Shown here piece after piece: positions 8,570-15,406 of a DNA stretch of 21,408 nucleotides. The notes under the pieces are model-generated. The model made no database searches. It saw nothing but the letters and a program-made list of their open reading frames with translations, and was not told the origin of the DNA. How positions within the stretch are numbered: the first letter of the stretch is position 1; every line of letters starts with the position of its first letter. The stretch comes from JBGFRR01 sp041695045 (GTDB lineage Bacteria; Bacteroidota; Ignavibacteria; UBA10030). The stretch is from contig JBGFRR010000101.1 in the NCBI GenBank assembly GCA_041695045.1, positions 1 through 21,408 of the forward strand, in the 5' to 3' direction. The translations under genes and the position numbers were made by a program.

Positions 8570-8608
8570 GAAATCACTATACGTACGAATGGCATCCTTA
8601 TTTAGTCC

Positions 8609-8953
8609 TCATAATACACCCATTGTAAAGAGCACACAGTTTTCAACTGCAACGAGAATTTCAGGGCTCACTATTCCTAATTTCTGTTGTAACCGTGTCT
8701 TATCCAACACTCGAAGCTGATGACATAAGGCGACAGAGTCTTTCTCCACGCCTCCTTCGCCTTTTTGAATCAGAACACCGGAAGGAAGAGAAGCACGCCG
8801 GAGATTTGTCGTGAAGGGAATGGCGAGAACGGTGGCGGTAAATTTACTGAGCAGATCGTTTTGAAAAATTAAGACGGGACGGACACCTGCTTGCTCTGAA
8901 CCACGCGTTGGATTCAGATCGGCAAGCCAGATCTCTCCTCTCTTGACGATCAA
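8609..8953 (-). CDS. MazF/PemK-type endoribonuclease toxin
   Basis: A 114-residue protein with the MazF fold signature RGEIWLADLNPTRGSE, then RPVLIFQND and IPFTTN. Arg25 and Thr48 fall at the numbers of the catalytic pair of Bacillus subtilis MazF, so activity as a sequence-specific mRNA interferase is likely. Translation starts at TTG 8953, whose TTGA overlaps the stop codon of the antitoxin gene by four bases. GGGAGGA lies just upstream, giving translational coupling. Its antitoxin gene precedes it, and a DUF433 gene begins the operon. Such toxins cut cellular mRNA when the antitoxin is degraded. Family confidence is high; cleavage specificity is unknown. Confidence 0.93.
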   Translation of the reverse strand: MIVKRGEIWLADLNPTRGSEQAGVRPVLIFQNDLLSKFTATVLAIPFTTNLRRASLPSGVLIQKGEGGVEKDSVALCHQLRVLDKTRLQQKLGIVSPEILVAVENCVLFTMGVL

Positions 8954-9189
8954 TGCGTATCCTCCCTCTTCAATCCTGCATGATAATCAGAGATGCCTTC
9001 CTCTGCCATTGCCCGGTCTTCGTTACCAACTTCGGCGTAGAGTTGAGCGATTTCCTCTTCGTTCATTGCTAATAAGATGAACTTTGCCCGCGAGCGAAAT
9101 TTGAGGAACGTCATATAGGCTGCAAGCTCCTTGAGTTCTTCTTCAGTGAAGCTCTTCAGTTCCTCGACAACTTTTTCCTTGAGCGACAT
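8950..9189 (-). CDS. Putative antitoxin of the MazF-like toxin
   Basis: The 79-residue acidic, helical protein begins MSLKEKVVEELKSFTEEELKEL and ends in a polar tail (YHAGLKREDTH). I do not recognise a specific antitoxin family; the call rests on position, size and charge. The gene ends inside the start codon of the MazF-like toxin, the usual antitoxin-toxin arrangement. A perfect ribosome binding site, AAGGAGGTGAT, precedes ATG 9189, so the antitoxin should be made in excess over the TTG-started toxin. It presumably masks the toxin and represses the operon. No obvious ribbon-helix-helix or AbrB motif is visible. It could be of the DUF2281-like group. Confidence 0.75.
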   Translation of the reverse strand: MSLKEKVVEELKSFTEEELKELAAYMTFLKFRSRAKFILLAMNEEEIAQLYAEVGNEDRAMAEEGISDYHAGLKREDTH

Positions 9190-9221
9190 ACTATCACCTC
9201 CTTACCATTTGCGATGAATCC

Positions 9222-9461
9222 TTAGACGGTGCTCCCGACAGGAATCAACGTTGATCTCTCTGAGGCTAGCCACGCGGCGTACTGCAGGGCTTGTCGAATA
9301 TCCTCCTCTTGAAGCTCAGGATATGCTTGTAGGATTTCCTGGTTTGTCATACCGGCGGCTACTTGCTTGAGGATGAGCGATACGGTGATCCGCATGCCCC
9401 GGATAATCGGCTGGCCAAGACAGACTTCAGGATCAACGGTGATGCGATCAAGTTCTTTCAT
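9222..9461 (-). CDS. DUF433-family protein (VapB45-like antitoxin type)
   Basis: The 79-residue protein carries the DUF433 hallmark: ITVDPEVCLGQPIIRGMRITV near residues 6-26, followed by a helical part with AAGMTNQEILQAYPEL and DIRQALQYAAWLA. DUF433 proteins are small winged-helix proteins usually paired with PIN-like toxins. Here the partner downstream is instead a small antitoxin plus a MazF-like toxin, 32 bp away. The chosen ATG 9461 has AAGGACGG upstream and lies 23 bp past the -10 box; an in-frame TTG further upstream would fall inside the promoter. It may act as an extra regulator of the operon or be the remnant of another toxin-antitoxin pair. Confidence 0.85.
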   Translation of the reverse strand: MKELDRITVDPEVCLGQPIIRGMRITVSLILKQVAAGMTNQEILQAYPELQEEDIRQALQYAAWLASERSTLIPVGSTV

Positions 9462-9484
9462 ATATCCGTCCTTGAGTTTATTCA

Positions 9485-9513
9485 ATAATAGGAATCTTTC
9501 CGCACCTTATCAA
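9485..9513 (-). promoter_or_regulatory. Promoter of the DUF433-antitoxin-toxin operon
   Basis: On the minus strand TTGATA (9513-9508), a 17-bp spacer and TATTAT (9490-9485) match the sigma70 consensus closely. The start codon at 9461 follows 23 bp after the -10 box, leaving a short leader with the AAGGACGG site. This decides the start of the DUF433 gene. Confidence 0.75.
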
Positions 9514-9539
9514 CAGGCGTATTCAGGGCGGATGGTACC

Positions 9540-9867
9540 GCTTGCCGTTGCTTCGATGGACTGTATGACTGTATTTTCTATTTCTTCAGGCGAGACGTTG
9601 GGATAAGACGTTTGGACAGTGAGCTTGGGGATCTTAACGCTAGGGAGAAAATCTACGGCTAAGTTTTGGAATGCTACAACACCGACTTGCCCGCCATCTT
9701 TCGCGCTTTTTGCGTCCGCCAGTTCTTTGGCGCCTGCCTGCCGCAGGCAGGGATTCGCGCTCTTTGCGTCCCGATGTTTTCAGTCGGGATTGGCGGGGCA
9801 GCACCACGCCGGTGTAGAACATGAGCGTGGTGACGGGACGGCGGATAGAAAGAGATGAAAGGGACAT
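9540..9867 (-). pseudogene. RND transporter 5' fragment 1, interrupted by a palindromic insertion
   Basis: From ATG 9867 the frame reads MSLSSLSIRRPVTTLMFY and then GVVL, the same start as the full RND gene at 8520. After about 22 codons the match is broken by about 115 inserted bases (9686-9800), whose net length shifts the frame. RND homology resumes from about 9685 down to about 9545 (NLAVDFLPS, PNVSPEEIENTV) and then stops. The DUF433 operon promoter begins about 30 bp later. Only the first 60 or so codons of the original gene survive, so it is not functional. In the part after the insertion it is closer to the full copy than to fragment 2; at its very start it is closer to fragment 2. 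Confidence 0.85.
9686..9800. repeat. Palindromic miniature element inserted in RND fragment 1
   Basis: The insertion is defined by comparison with the intact RND gene. Its ends are imperfect inverted repeats (TTGCCCGCCA near 9687, TGGCGGGGCA near 9791). The centre is a perfect palindrome with arms CCTGCCTG and CAGGCAGG at 9733-9751. On both sides of the centre lies an 18-bp direct repeat, TTCGCGCTTTTTGCGTCC at 9700-9717 and a one-mismatch copy at 9754-9771. No coding capacity. It resembles REP/MITE-type elements moved by a transposase encoded elsewhere. Confidence 0.65.
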
Positions 9868-10336
9868 GAGACGTTATGCGGTATTCATGTCCAATCTCGG
9901 AAAATCTAGGAACAAACGCAACCTGAACTGCTCTTCAAGCACAATTGATAAGAACGAAAATTTGGAATACAAGCTACTCTAACCCGCTTGATTCAACTGG
10001 GCCGGAAAAAGCGATGGCAATGATAAACAAGAACGCGGCGACAGAGAAGCGAAAAGGAGCAGGATTATCCCGGTGAATATACGAGAAGGAAATAGCACAG
10101 AGAGGTACGCGCAAGAACAAAGGGTTGAGGGAATGGAGGTAGGAACGATAAAACAGAAAGCCTGCAAAGTTCTTGGAGTTGCTACATGGTTACCCCGATT
10201 GAGATATGCTGCTTGACATCAGCGGTCATGAATCCTGGCTTCACCACGCCGGATGAAAAAAGTGCTTAAATATTCCAAATTTTCAAAGATTCACTCTTTT
10301 TTCATAGCAGAGTTCTCAATAGCTCCCTGCTTCTGT
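9868..10336. other. Intergenic region, possible decayed membrane-protein end
   Basis: No intact gene is seen. On the minus strand a frame open from about 10190 to a stop at about 9976 reads like the end of a membrane protein (SVAAFLFIIAIAFSG and neighbouring hydrophobic runs), and an overlapping frame gives an equally hydrophobic 62-residue ORF. This may be the remnant of a polysaccharide or transport membrane protein, or merely T-rich minus-strand composition. No promoter or terminator is convincing. Confidence 0.25.
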
Positions 10337-11395
10337 TCAATTTCGCGTTAATCGGTAAACCACAATGGAAGGATTAGGAGCCCCCGAACCTATTGGGTCA
10401 GCATCAATGCCAAAGATGTACCCGCTGTTAACTGCCAGAAAGATATGCGGAAGAGGAATCGCGAGTTGCAGAGGTTTACCCTCGAGCGTAAAAAGGTCAG
10501 CAAAGCGTTCCATCTCAACTTTATCCTTACTCTCGGGATGAACGCTTCTTCGGAACCACTGCACCAGAACAACATCATCTATCTGAAGCGGCAGACCAAC
10601 AATCGAGAAATGCGACTGCTTGCTCGATTCTTCAAACGAACTGAGAAGAGGAGGTTGATAGCGTGGGGGTTCAGCCCTATACCTCGCGAGTACTTCTCCC
10701 TCCCAGTTCATTTTAACCACACTGTATTCCCGGATAAACGAAAAAAGTATGTTCCCATCGGGGGCAAGGGACATGTGGCCGCCTGGGAGCCGGACAGGTA
10801 AAAGTATTGGCGAAGTTGTTTTGGTATCGCTTCCTCTGAGTAAATGTCCATCGAGTGAATAGAAATCAAAGTTTCGCAAACCGATTGATTCGCTCACGAT
10901 CAGCATGCCTTGCGGGCCAAACTCTATACCACTTGATTGGCCTGTCTCTTTCAATCGAAACGAATACAGGTACGTGCCACTACGTGAAAAGAAGGACACA
11001 CGTTGGTTGGCTGCTTCTAAGATGGCAACTGTGTCATCAAGAAGAGCAATGCTCGTTGGCGCTCCTAACTCACCAGGGCCGCTACGGCCTTTCCCACCGA
11101 TACGAGCAACTTTTCTGCCGTGTTCATTAAGTACCCACACGGCATGACATGTCCTATCAACAAGGTAAATGTTACGGTCGTTATCGACTGCAAGGTCATA
11201 CACATTGCAGACGGTTTCATGTTCATCTAGCGTTATGGAAATATCCCGTACTTTTTCAAACTGGAACGTAACGGGCTTAGAACCACATCCAAGCGAGTTG
11301 TATGCGATGAGAACGGCCATGCAGAAGGTAGACCATCCATATATTGGATGCAGACTAAGATGTCGATGGGAAGGATGCAGGAATATCTTTCTCAT
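10337..11395 (-). CDS. 6-bladed beta-propeller protein, probable lipoprotein (cassette A)
   Basis: The 352-residue protein has a hydrophobic segment ending SLGC37, a probable though imperfect lipobox, then repeated beta-propeller strands. The blades show patterns such as DNDRNIYLVD and WVLNEHG, and the motif IGGKGRSGPGEL (residues 99-110), the G-x-G-x-GPGE signature of 6-bladed propeller (NHL/DUF5128-like) proteins of Bacteroidota and relatives. It should sit in the periplasm or on a membrane facing it and bind a partner rather than act as an enzyme; the ligand is unknown. It starts 6 bp after the preceding propeller gene and is the last gene of cassette A. A later start at Met26 would still keep the lipobox. 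Confidence 0.82.
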   Translation of the reverse strand: MRKIFLHPSHRHLSLHPIYGWSTFCMAVLIAYNSLGCGSKPVTFQFEKVRDISITLDEHETVCNVYDLAVDNDRNIYLVDRTCHAVWVLNEHGRKVARIGGKGRSGPGELGAPTSIALLDDTVAILEAANQRVSFFSRSGTYLYSFRLKETGQSSGIEFGPQGMLIVSESIGLRNFDFYSLDGHLLRGSDTKTTSPILLPVRLPGGHMSLAPDGNILFSFIREYSVVKMNWEGEVLARYRAEPPRYQPPLLSSFEESSKQSHFSIVGLPLQIDDVVLVQWFRRSVHPESKDKVEMERFADLFTLEGKPLQLAIPLPHIFLAVNSGYIFGIDADPIGSGAPNPSIVVYRLTRN

Positions 11396-11401
11396 GGCTC
11401 T

Positions 11402-12583
11402 TCATTCTTGTCCCTGCGTACTCAGAGTCATTGAATACAGGCCAACCACTCGGTTGTCAGGCCTGTTACTGAGCAAGAGAACAAGATTGGATTTGTCATC
11501 AACATCGAGGAGTTCACCCGGAATTTTTACGTCGTTCTCTAACAACTCACCAACTAAGGTGTAGATTGCCAAGTAGTGTTCTCGTTCCACATCATAGTAT
11601 TCTCTCGACAAGTTTTCCTCAGAGAGCAAAGCGTGAGTGTAGTAAACAATAAGAAGAGGTTGTTCGTACCCACGGATTGCGACAACCTTAGTCCTCACAT
11701 ATCGCGTATGACTATTAATGAATTTTACGGCTTGCTTGACCGATGCTTGAGGAGTTTCCTTCTCCAGTCGCCGATGACGCGAACTCTTCGCTCCAAAGCT
11801 GCGTTTGAGCTCCCCATTGAACGAAAAAACACGAATGAATGGTAAAGCTTCTTCCAATAGATAGATTTCTTTATCATAAATTGTAAACGTTGATGCTTGT
11901 AGTGTAAAAAGCCCAAATTCAGCAACAGATGGATGATGGTTTGCAAACATCCTTACAAGCTTACCACTTTTGTCAAAGCAGCCAATTATCAAAGTCTTAG
12001 CGAGAAAATCCGACAACTCTATTGCCTCTTCGTAGACCGTGGAAAAAATCAGCGCCCCTGTAGGCGTATCAACGATTTCCAACCCTGCAGGGCTGATTGC
12101 TACTTTTTCGGGCATATCCTGTGTGGAAACTCTCGATACAACTTGACCTACTGAATCTATTTCCAAAATCTCGGACGAACCGATATCTTTAATCCATAAA
12201 TTTCCGTTCATCCCTTTGGCAATATTGAGAAACGAACAACCCGACTTCGGTTTCGGGACGATCGCAATGGTCTTCAAAAAATTTCCCGATTCACCATAGA
12301 TGTAAACTTCTGGATGAGCTGTACCTACAGCATAGAATCGCTTATCACGGTAAACAAGGTTGTGAAAGCGAAGCATAAAGCCGGCACCATCAGTGTCCAA
12401 CCGAACCTGCCGAATTAGGTTCAGGCCCATCCGCTCTCCTCTTTTCGTGAGGCTCCCAATTTGAGGGGGCTCTTGATTAACATCAGAGGCGAATCCCTCC
12501 TGGCTGCGAGATTTGCATCCCGTAAGTAAAAGAGATGCAATCAGTACCAAGGCAATTACCATGTTCATGTCTATTCGTTTCAA
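11402..12583 (-). CDS. 6-bladed beta-propeller-like lipoprotein (cassette A)
   Basis: The 393-residue protein has a clear lipoprotein signal, ALVLIASLLLTGC with Cys23, then repeated strands separated by short turns typical of a beta-propeller (VYIYGESGNFLKT, EILEIDSVGQVV, IRVFSFNGELKRSFG). The GPGE signature of its neighbour is absent. The first codon of the open frame is TTG 12583, one base after the redoxin stop; ATG codons at residues 6 and 8 are equally possible and the Shine-Dalgarno evidence does not decide. It is probably anchored to a membrane and works with the redoxin and Cys-rich peptide encoded upstream. It resembles the TolB-like/BF3164-type lipoproteins found beside NVEALA peptides in Bacteroides; that link is inferred from context. 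Confidence 0.78.
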   Translation of the reverse strand: MKRIDMNMVIALVLIASLLLTGCKSRSQEGFASDVNQEPPQIGSLTKRGERMGLNLIRQVRLDTDGAGFMLRFHNLVYRDKRFYAVGTAHPEVYIYGESGNFLKTIAIVPKPKSGCSFLNIAKGMNGNLWIKDIGSSEILEIDSVGQVVSRVSTQDMPEKVAISPAGLEIVDTPTGALIFSTVYEEAIELSDFLAKTLIIGCFDKSGKLVRMFANHHPSVAEFGLFTLQASTFTIYDKEIYLLEEALPFIRVFSFNGELKRSFGAKSSRHRRLEKETPQASVKQAVKFINSHTRYVRTKVVAIRGYEQPLLIVYYTHALLSEENLSREYYDVEREHYLAIYTLVGELLENDVKIPGELLDVDDKSNLVLLLSNRPDNRVVGLYSMTLSTQGQE

Positions 12584-12584
12584 T

Positions 12585-13109
12585 TCACTTTGAGAGAAGA
12601 GCTGTCATGATACTTTCAACTTCACGGACACTTTCTGGCGCTCCCACAAGAGCCTGTTTCTCGATTATACCGTCTGAAAGTAAAACAAGGAGCGGCTTCG
12701 GTTCATTGGTGAGAGAGTTCCTCACACTACTCAGGCTATCATAAAAAAGTGGAAAACTCAAAGCATACCTTTCTTGAATCTTGCTCACCGCCTGCCTGTA
12801 CGGCGTACCCACAATACCAACGATTGGTAAAGAGTTGTGAGAGCTTTCGTAGGTTTCGTTCAACTGGGTCAATATCTCCAAACATATCCCGCAATCAGTG
12901 GGAGAAAAAGCTACGACTACCAGCTTTCCTTCATAGAAGTCGATGCCACCATTGATAGCCGCTTGAATTGCTGGCAGGGAAACCTTGGGGAATGAGCGTT
13001 GGCTCGAGGAACTTTTAACTCCGCCGCTATGAAATAGCTTCCAAATACCAAAGGGCAAGAGCAAACAACCTATGGTCAACAGCGCAGGAAACAATAGTCG
13101 TTTTGGCAT
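12585..13109 (-). CDS. Membrane-anchored thioredoxin-fold protein, CGIC motif (cassette A)
   Basis: The 174-residue protein has one N-terminal transmembrane segment (about residues 5-24) and then an AhpC/TSA or TlpA-like domain. The active-site region is VVVAFSPTDCGIC, with Cys73 and Cys76 forming a C-x-x-C after the usual beta strand. A later PLLVLLSDG strand replaces the cis-Pro region (KPLL). It should act in the periplasm as a thiol-disulfide oxidoreductase. The gene lies between a secreted six-cysteine peptide and a lipoprotein gene, one base apart from the latter, so the peptide is a natural candidate substrate. That pairing is inference. Ribosome binding is weak at ATG 13109. Confidence 0.85.
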   Translation of the reverse strand: MPKRLLFPALLTIGCLLLPFGIWKLFHSGGVKSSSSQRSFPKVSLPAIQAAINGGIDFYEGKLVVVAFSPTDCGICLEILTQLNETYESSHNSLPIVGIVGTPYRQAVSKIQERYALSFPLFYDSLSSVRNSLTNEPKPLLVLLSDGIIEKQALVGAPESVREVESIMTALLSK

Positions 13110-13208
13110 AAAAACTCATAGGAAGGACCGCAAACACAGGTAGGGAGGTTACTTCGAAACAGCCAATTGAAAGAACGACTAATCCGAAGAACCTCACCTA
13201 CTAGCGAT

Positions 13209-13250
13209 GCACTGTGTGGAAAGAAGCTCTACCCTTTCACATCCGAGTGC
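13209..13250 (-). promoter_or_regulatory. Hairpin between Cys-rich peptide and redoxin genes (cassette A)
   Basis: Outer arms GCACT (13209-13213) and AGTGC (13246-13250) enclose inner partial arms GTGGAAAG and CTTTCAC. It begins five bases after the peptide stop. No T-tract follows, so it could be an attenuator or an mRNA 3' stabiliser that lets the peptide be made in excess of the downstream proteins. Function inferred. Confidence 0.35.
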
Positions 13251-13255
13251 TAAGC

Positions 13256-13459
13256 CTAATTTAGAATCACGTCTACGCAGGGATGGCAATTTGTCCCCCG
13301 GTGACAGCACAGGCCATCGGGGCCATACGTAGCCGTCCAATAATCCCTACAGCAATCGGCTTTAGCATTTGAAAATGTTCCTGAAAGCGCCAAGCCCATC
13401 AAGGCAAATGCCAAGAGTACGAAAAGTCTAGCGCCTCGCTTCTGGCCTTTGGATCTCAT
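13256..13459 (-). CDS. Secreted Cys-rich small peptide, six cysteines (cassette A)
   Basis: The 67-residue precursor has a basic start, a hydrophobic segment (residues 12-26) and an AxA cleavage site, SNAKA34. The mature part would be 33 residues, beginning DCCRDY, with Cys36, 37, 51, 52, 58 and 61 in the pattern CC-x13-CC-x5-C-x2-C. No family is recognised with certainty. In size, leader and context it resembles the NVEALA peptides of Bacteroidota, which lie next to propeller lipoproteins. Ribosome binding is strong (CAGGAGG before ATG 13459). It is the first gene after the iterons and promoter of cassette A, followed by a hairpin and 146 bp before the redoxin gene. Paired cysteines suggest disulfide folding; signalling, toxin or metal-binding roles are all possible. 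Confidence 0.75.
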   Translation of the reverse strand: MRSKGQKRGARLFVLLAFALMGLALSGTFSNAKADCCRDYWTATYGPDGLCCHRGTNCHPCVDVILN

Positions 13460-13521
13460 ACATGCCTCCTGGGGTTTAGTTATTAGTTGTTGAAAATGAA
13501 CCTATGATTTTCCTCAACCAA

Positions 13522-13550
13522 AATCTACCTCTCGCCTCCCTCATCTGCAA
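13522..13550 (-). promoter_or_regulatory. Promoter of the cassette A peptide operon
   Basis: On the minus strand TTGCAG (13550-13545), a 17-bp spacer and TAGATT (13527-13522) fit a moderate sigma70-type promoter. The -35 box lies 12 bp downstream of the last 13-bp iteron, the position expected for activator sites. The start codon of the peptide follows about 60 bp after the -10 box. Confidence 0.5.
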
Positions 13551-13562
13551 TAAAAATCGCTT

Positions 13563-13614
13563 GGCATTTTCGGTTGGTACTTTTGGCAGGTACTTTCGGG
13601 AGGTACTTTCAGTA
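13563..13614 (-). repeat. Four 13-bp iterons upstream of the cassette A promoter
   Basis: Repeats start at exactly 13-bp steps: 13563, 13576, 13589 and 13602. On the plus strand the last three read GGTACTTTTGGCA, GGTACTTTCGGGA and GGTACTTTCAGTA, and the first is a degenerate GGCATTTTCGGTT. The array covers the space between the HTH gene and the peptide promoter, slightly overlapping the HTH stop codon. It is likely a multi-site operator for the adjacent AraC-type protein. Confidence 0.75.
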
Positions 13615-13977
13615 TGCATGAGCTATTCGTCTTTTCAGCCTATTTTTCTGGGGGGATTTTATTTTATAGAGCGCTCGATAAGCCGTCATGCTCATTTTTA
13701 CGTCCTCTCTGAACCGTTTGGCGCCGCTATCCTCTCGCCGAAAACCTGCCTCAAAACAAATTTCTTTACAGGGAAGCTCCCTTGTTGCCAACAGATGCTT
13801 CATCTTCTCGATGCGTGTCTCGAGGATACAGCGCGAGAGACTCTCCCCGTTTCTCGAAAAATCCTTCCGGACGGTCTCTACCGACTTCCCAACATGTCGG
13901 GCCACATCCCTTTCTCCGCGAATAGTCTTAATGTTTTCGCGAATGAAGAGTTTCACTTCTTCTGAATTGAACGGCAT
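13609..13977 (-). CDS. Stand-alone AraC-type HTH regulator (cassette A)
   Basis: The 122-residue protein consists only of an AraC-family DNA-binding domain. The first helix-turn-helix is near residues 22-45 (DVARHVGKSVETVRKDF) and the second near 66-95 (LPCKEICFEAGFRREDSGAKRFRE), with the conserved RIEKMKHLLA helix between them. There is no sensor domain, which is uncommon, as AraC proteins are usually about 300 residues. It is a clear paralogue of the protein at 19554-19916. ATG 13977 was chosen because GGGAGGGGG lies 5 nt upstream and the same GTTCTATGCCG context starts the paralogue. The gene begins immediately after a truncated RND gene, so it may be transcribed from the RND promoter. It probably controls the peptide operon through the iterons just downstream. 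Confidence 0.85.
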   Translation of the reverse strand: MPFNSEEVKLFIRENIKTIRGERDVARHVGKSVETVRKDFSRNGESLSRCILETRIEKMKHLLATRELPCKEICFEAGFRREDSGAKRFREDVKMSMTAYRALYKIKSPQKNRLKRRIAHAY

Positions 13978-13990
13978 AGAACCCCCTCCC

Positions 13991-14647
13991 TTAGATTTCG
14001 CGCTCCACACCGCCTAACACTGAGACTTGTGCGACGCCGCTGACTTGCTCAATGCGACGCTTGATAAGTGCATGGGCTGTTTCCTTCAGCTCAACCAGTC
14101 TCGACTAATCTTCTCCCCATCTCCCTTGCTCCGTTGCTTCGTCGATGGCTTTCTCATTCATAACTCCATTTGATTGCAACAATGTCCGCTCAAGGCGCAC
14201 TGCCTGTTTCCTTTCCGAGACGGCTATCGTCATTATCGGCTCCGCCGAAGGATCGACGCGCAGAATCGTCGGCCGGCCAGCCTCCCGCGGCAGCGAAGCA
14301 CGGATCTGATCCAACTTCTCGCGCACTTCGAGCATCGCGAAGTCCATGTTCGTACCCCAGTAAAGCTCCGCATTAATAATGGAAAGCCCCTCACGCGAAA
14401 CGGAGGAAACTTTCTTTACTCCTGTCACCGTGCCGAGCGTAGCCTCAAGAGGCTGTGTAACAGTGTTTTCGATTTCTTCGGGTGAGACGTTAGGGTAAGA
14501 GGTTTGAACAGTGAGCCTGGGAATCTTGATGGAAGGGAGAAAATCAACCGCGAGGTTTTGAAACGCGATGACGCCGAGCAGCACGACGCCCGTGTAGAAC
14601 ATCAGCGTCGTGACGGGGCGGCGGATGGAAAGAGAGGGAAGGGACAT
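13991..14647 (-). pseudogene. RND transporter 5' fragment 2
   Basis: The frame from ATG 14647 matches the first 206 residues of the full RND protein at 8520: SIRRPVTTLMFY, NLAVDFLPSIKIPRL, GTNMDFAMLEVREKLDQI. The middle of a periplasmic loop differs and is 12 codons longer. An in-frame TAG at 14105-14107 breaks it, after which homology continues (LVELKETAHALIKRR ... GGVEREI) and ends at 13994 with TAA. The remaining roughly 900 codons are gone. The Shine-Dalgarno site of the AraC-type gene begins within a few bases of this end. About 115 bp (14299-14415) are identical to the full copy while the flanks differ about every sixth to eighth base. Confidence 0.9.
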
Positions 14648-14747
14648 TTGCGGTCTGGGGGTTTACGGCGAGAAGATGGACAAAACCTGAAAGAGAAGCA
14701 ACTGGAGACGACCGCAACAATGCAGTGAACGAGAATCTGAGCGGTAG

Positions 14748-15389
14748 CTACCTCGCTGGAGAAATTATTTGTGAGACTTGATAATAAAATCGTTCCCGCT
14801 TAGCATTGTTTCCAACCTCCGCTTCTTGCGCCAGTATTATCTTGTTTTCTTGGCCAAGTAGTAACACTAAGGGCGTGCGGCTTCCTCTTAACTTTTCTAG
14901 TATCGTATCCCCGCTATGAAATACATGGAATGCGGGGTCATACTTTCTCCGATATGTAAGCACATCAGCAGAATCCTTGCTCACTGAAACTGCGACAACA
15001 GGAATCCTGTAGTTCTGAAAAAGCTCTCCCCAGCGGAGAGTCTCTTCAGTTAGGCAGGAGGAGCAATCGTTCATCGAAAAGAATGCTAAAAGCTTGTACC
15101 TATTGCGATAGTCTACGTAGTTTTGGATCCCTAACTCACTGAGCGCTACGGCGACTCCCACGAAGCCCGTCTCCCTTTCCATTGAAGAGACTTTCTTCTC
15201 CAGGTCGCGGAGTTGTGTGGTTGCGTGATGGATTTCTCCCTTGAGCGTAATGTTTCTATTGATCTGGAGAACATTTGCGCCGACTAGGAGGAGAATGGTA
15301 GAAAACGCCACTATTCTTTGCCCAGAAGGCAGTAACTTTGTTGATGATTTTGATGAACCAATCGCCATTGTCAGTCGCAAAAGATTCAA
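14748..15389 (-). CDS. Membrane-anchored coiled-coil redoxin, CSSC motif (cassette B)
   Basis: The 213-residue protein has a transmembrane segment (about residues 25-43), a charged helical linker likely to form a coiled coil (about 50-73, RDLEKKVSSMERE), and a thioredoxin-fold domain. The active-site strand reads LLAFFSMNDCSSC, giving Cys109 and Cys112 as C-x-x-C, with RTPLVLLLG later as the cis-Pro region. It should face the periplasm and exchange disulfides. The frame opens with TTG 15389; ATG at residue 8 is an alternative that keeps all domains. It is the last gene of cassette B, 17 bp after the unknown lipoprotein gene, with the Cys-rich peptide further upstream. Substrate inferred, not shown. 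Confidence 0.82.
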   Translation of the reverse strand: MNLLRLTMAIGSSKSSTKLLPSGQRIVAFSTILLLVGANVLQINRNITLKGEIHHATTQLRDLEKKVSSMERETGFVGVAVALSELGIQNYVDYRNRYKLLAFFSMNDCSSCLTEETLRWGELFQNYRIPVVAVSVSKDSADVLTYRRKYDPAFHVFHSGDTILEKLRGSRTPLVLLLGQENKIILAQEAEVGNNAKRERFYYQVSQIISPAR

Positions 15390-15406
15390 AGAATTGGAAA
15401 TTCGCT

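Noticed and set aside
9979..10167. 62-residue hydrophobic minus-strand ORF
   Set aside because: It has no ribosome binding site, and an overlapping frame is equally hydrophobic, so composition or decay is more likely than a gene.
13563..13614. CRISPR-like array
   Set aside because: A 13-bp period with no distinct spacers and only four copies fits operator iterons, not CRISPR repeats.
14105..14647. A functional 180-residue short RND-like protein
   Set aside because: It ends at an in-frame TAG with RND homology continuing beyond it, and no pump could be built from one partial porter domain; a pseudogene explains it better.
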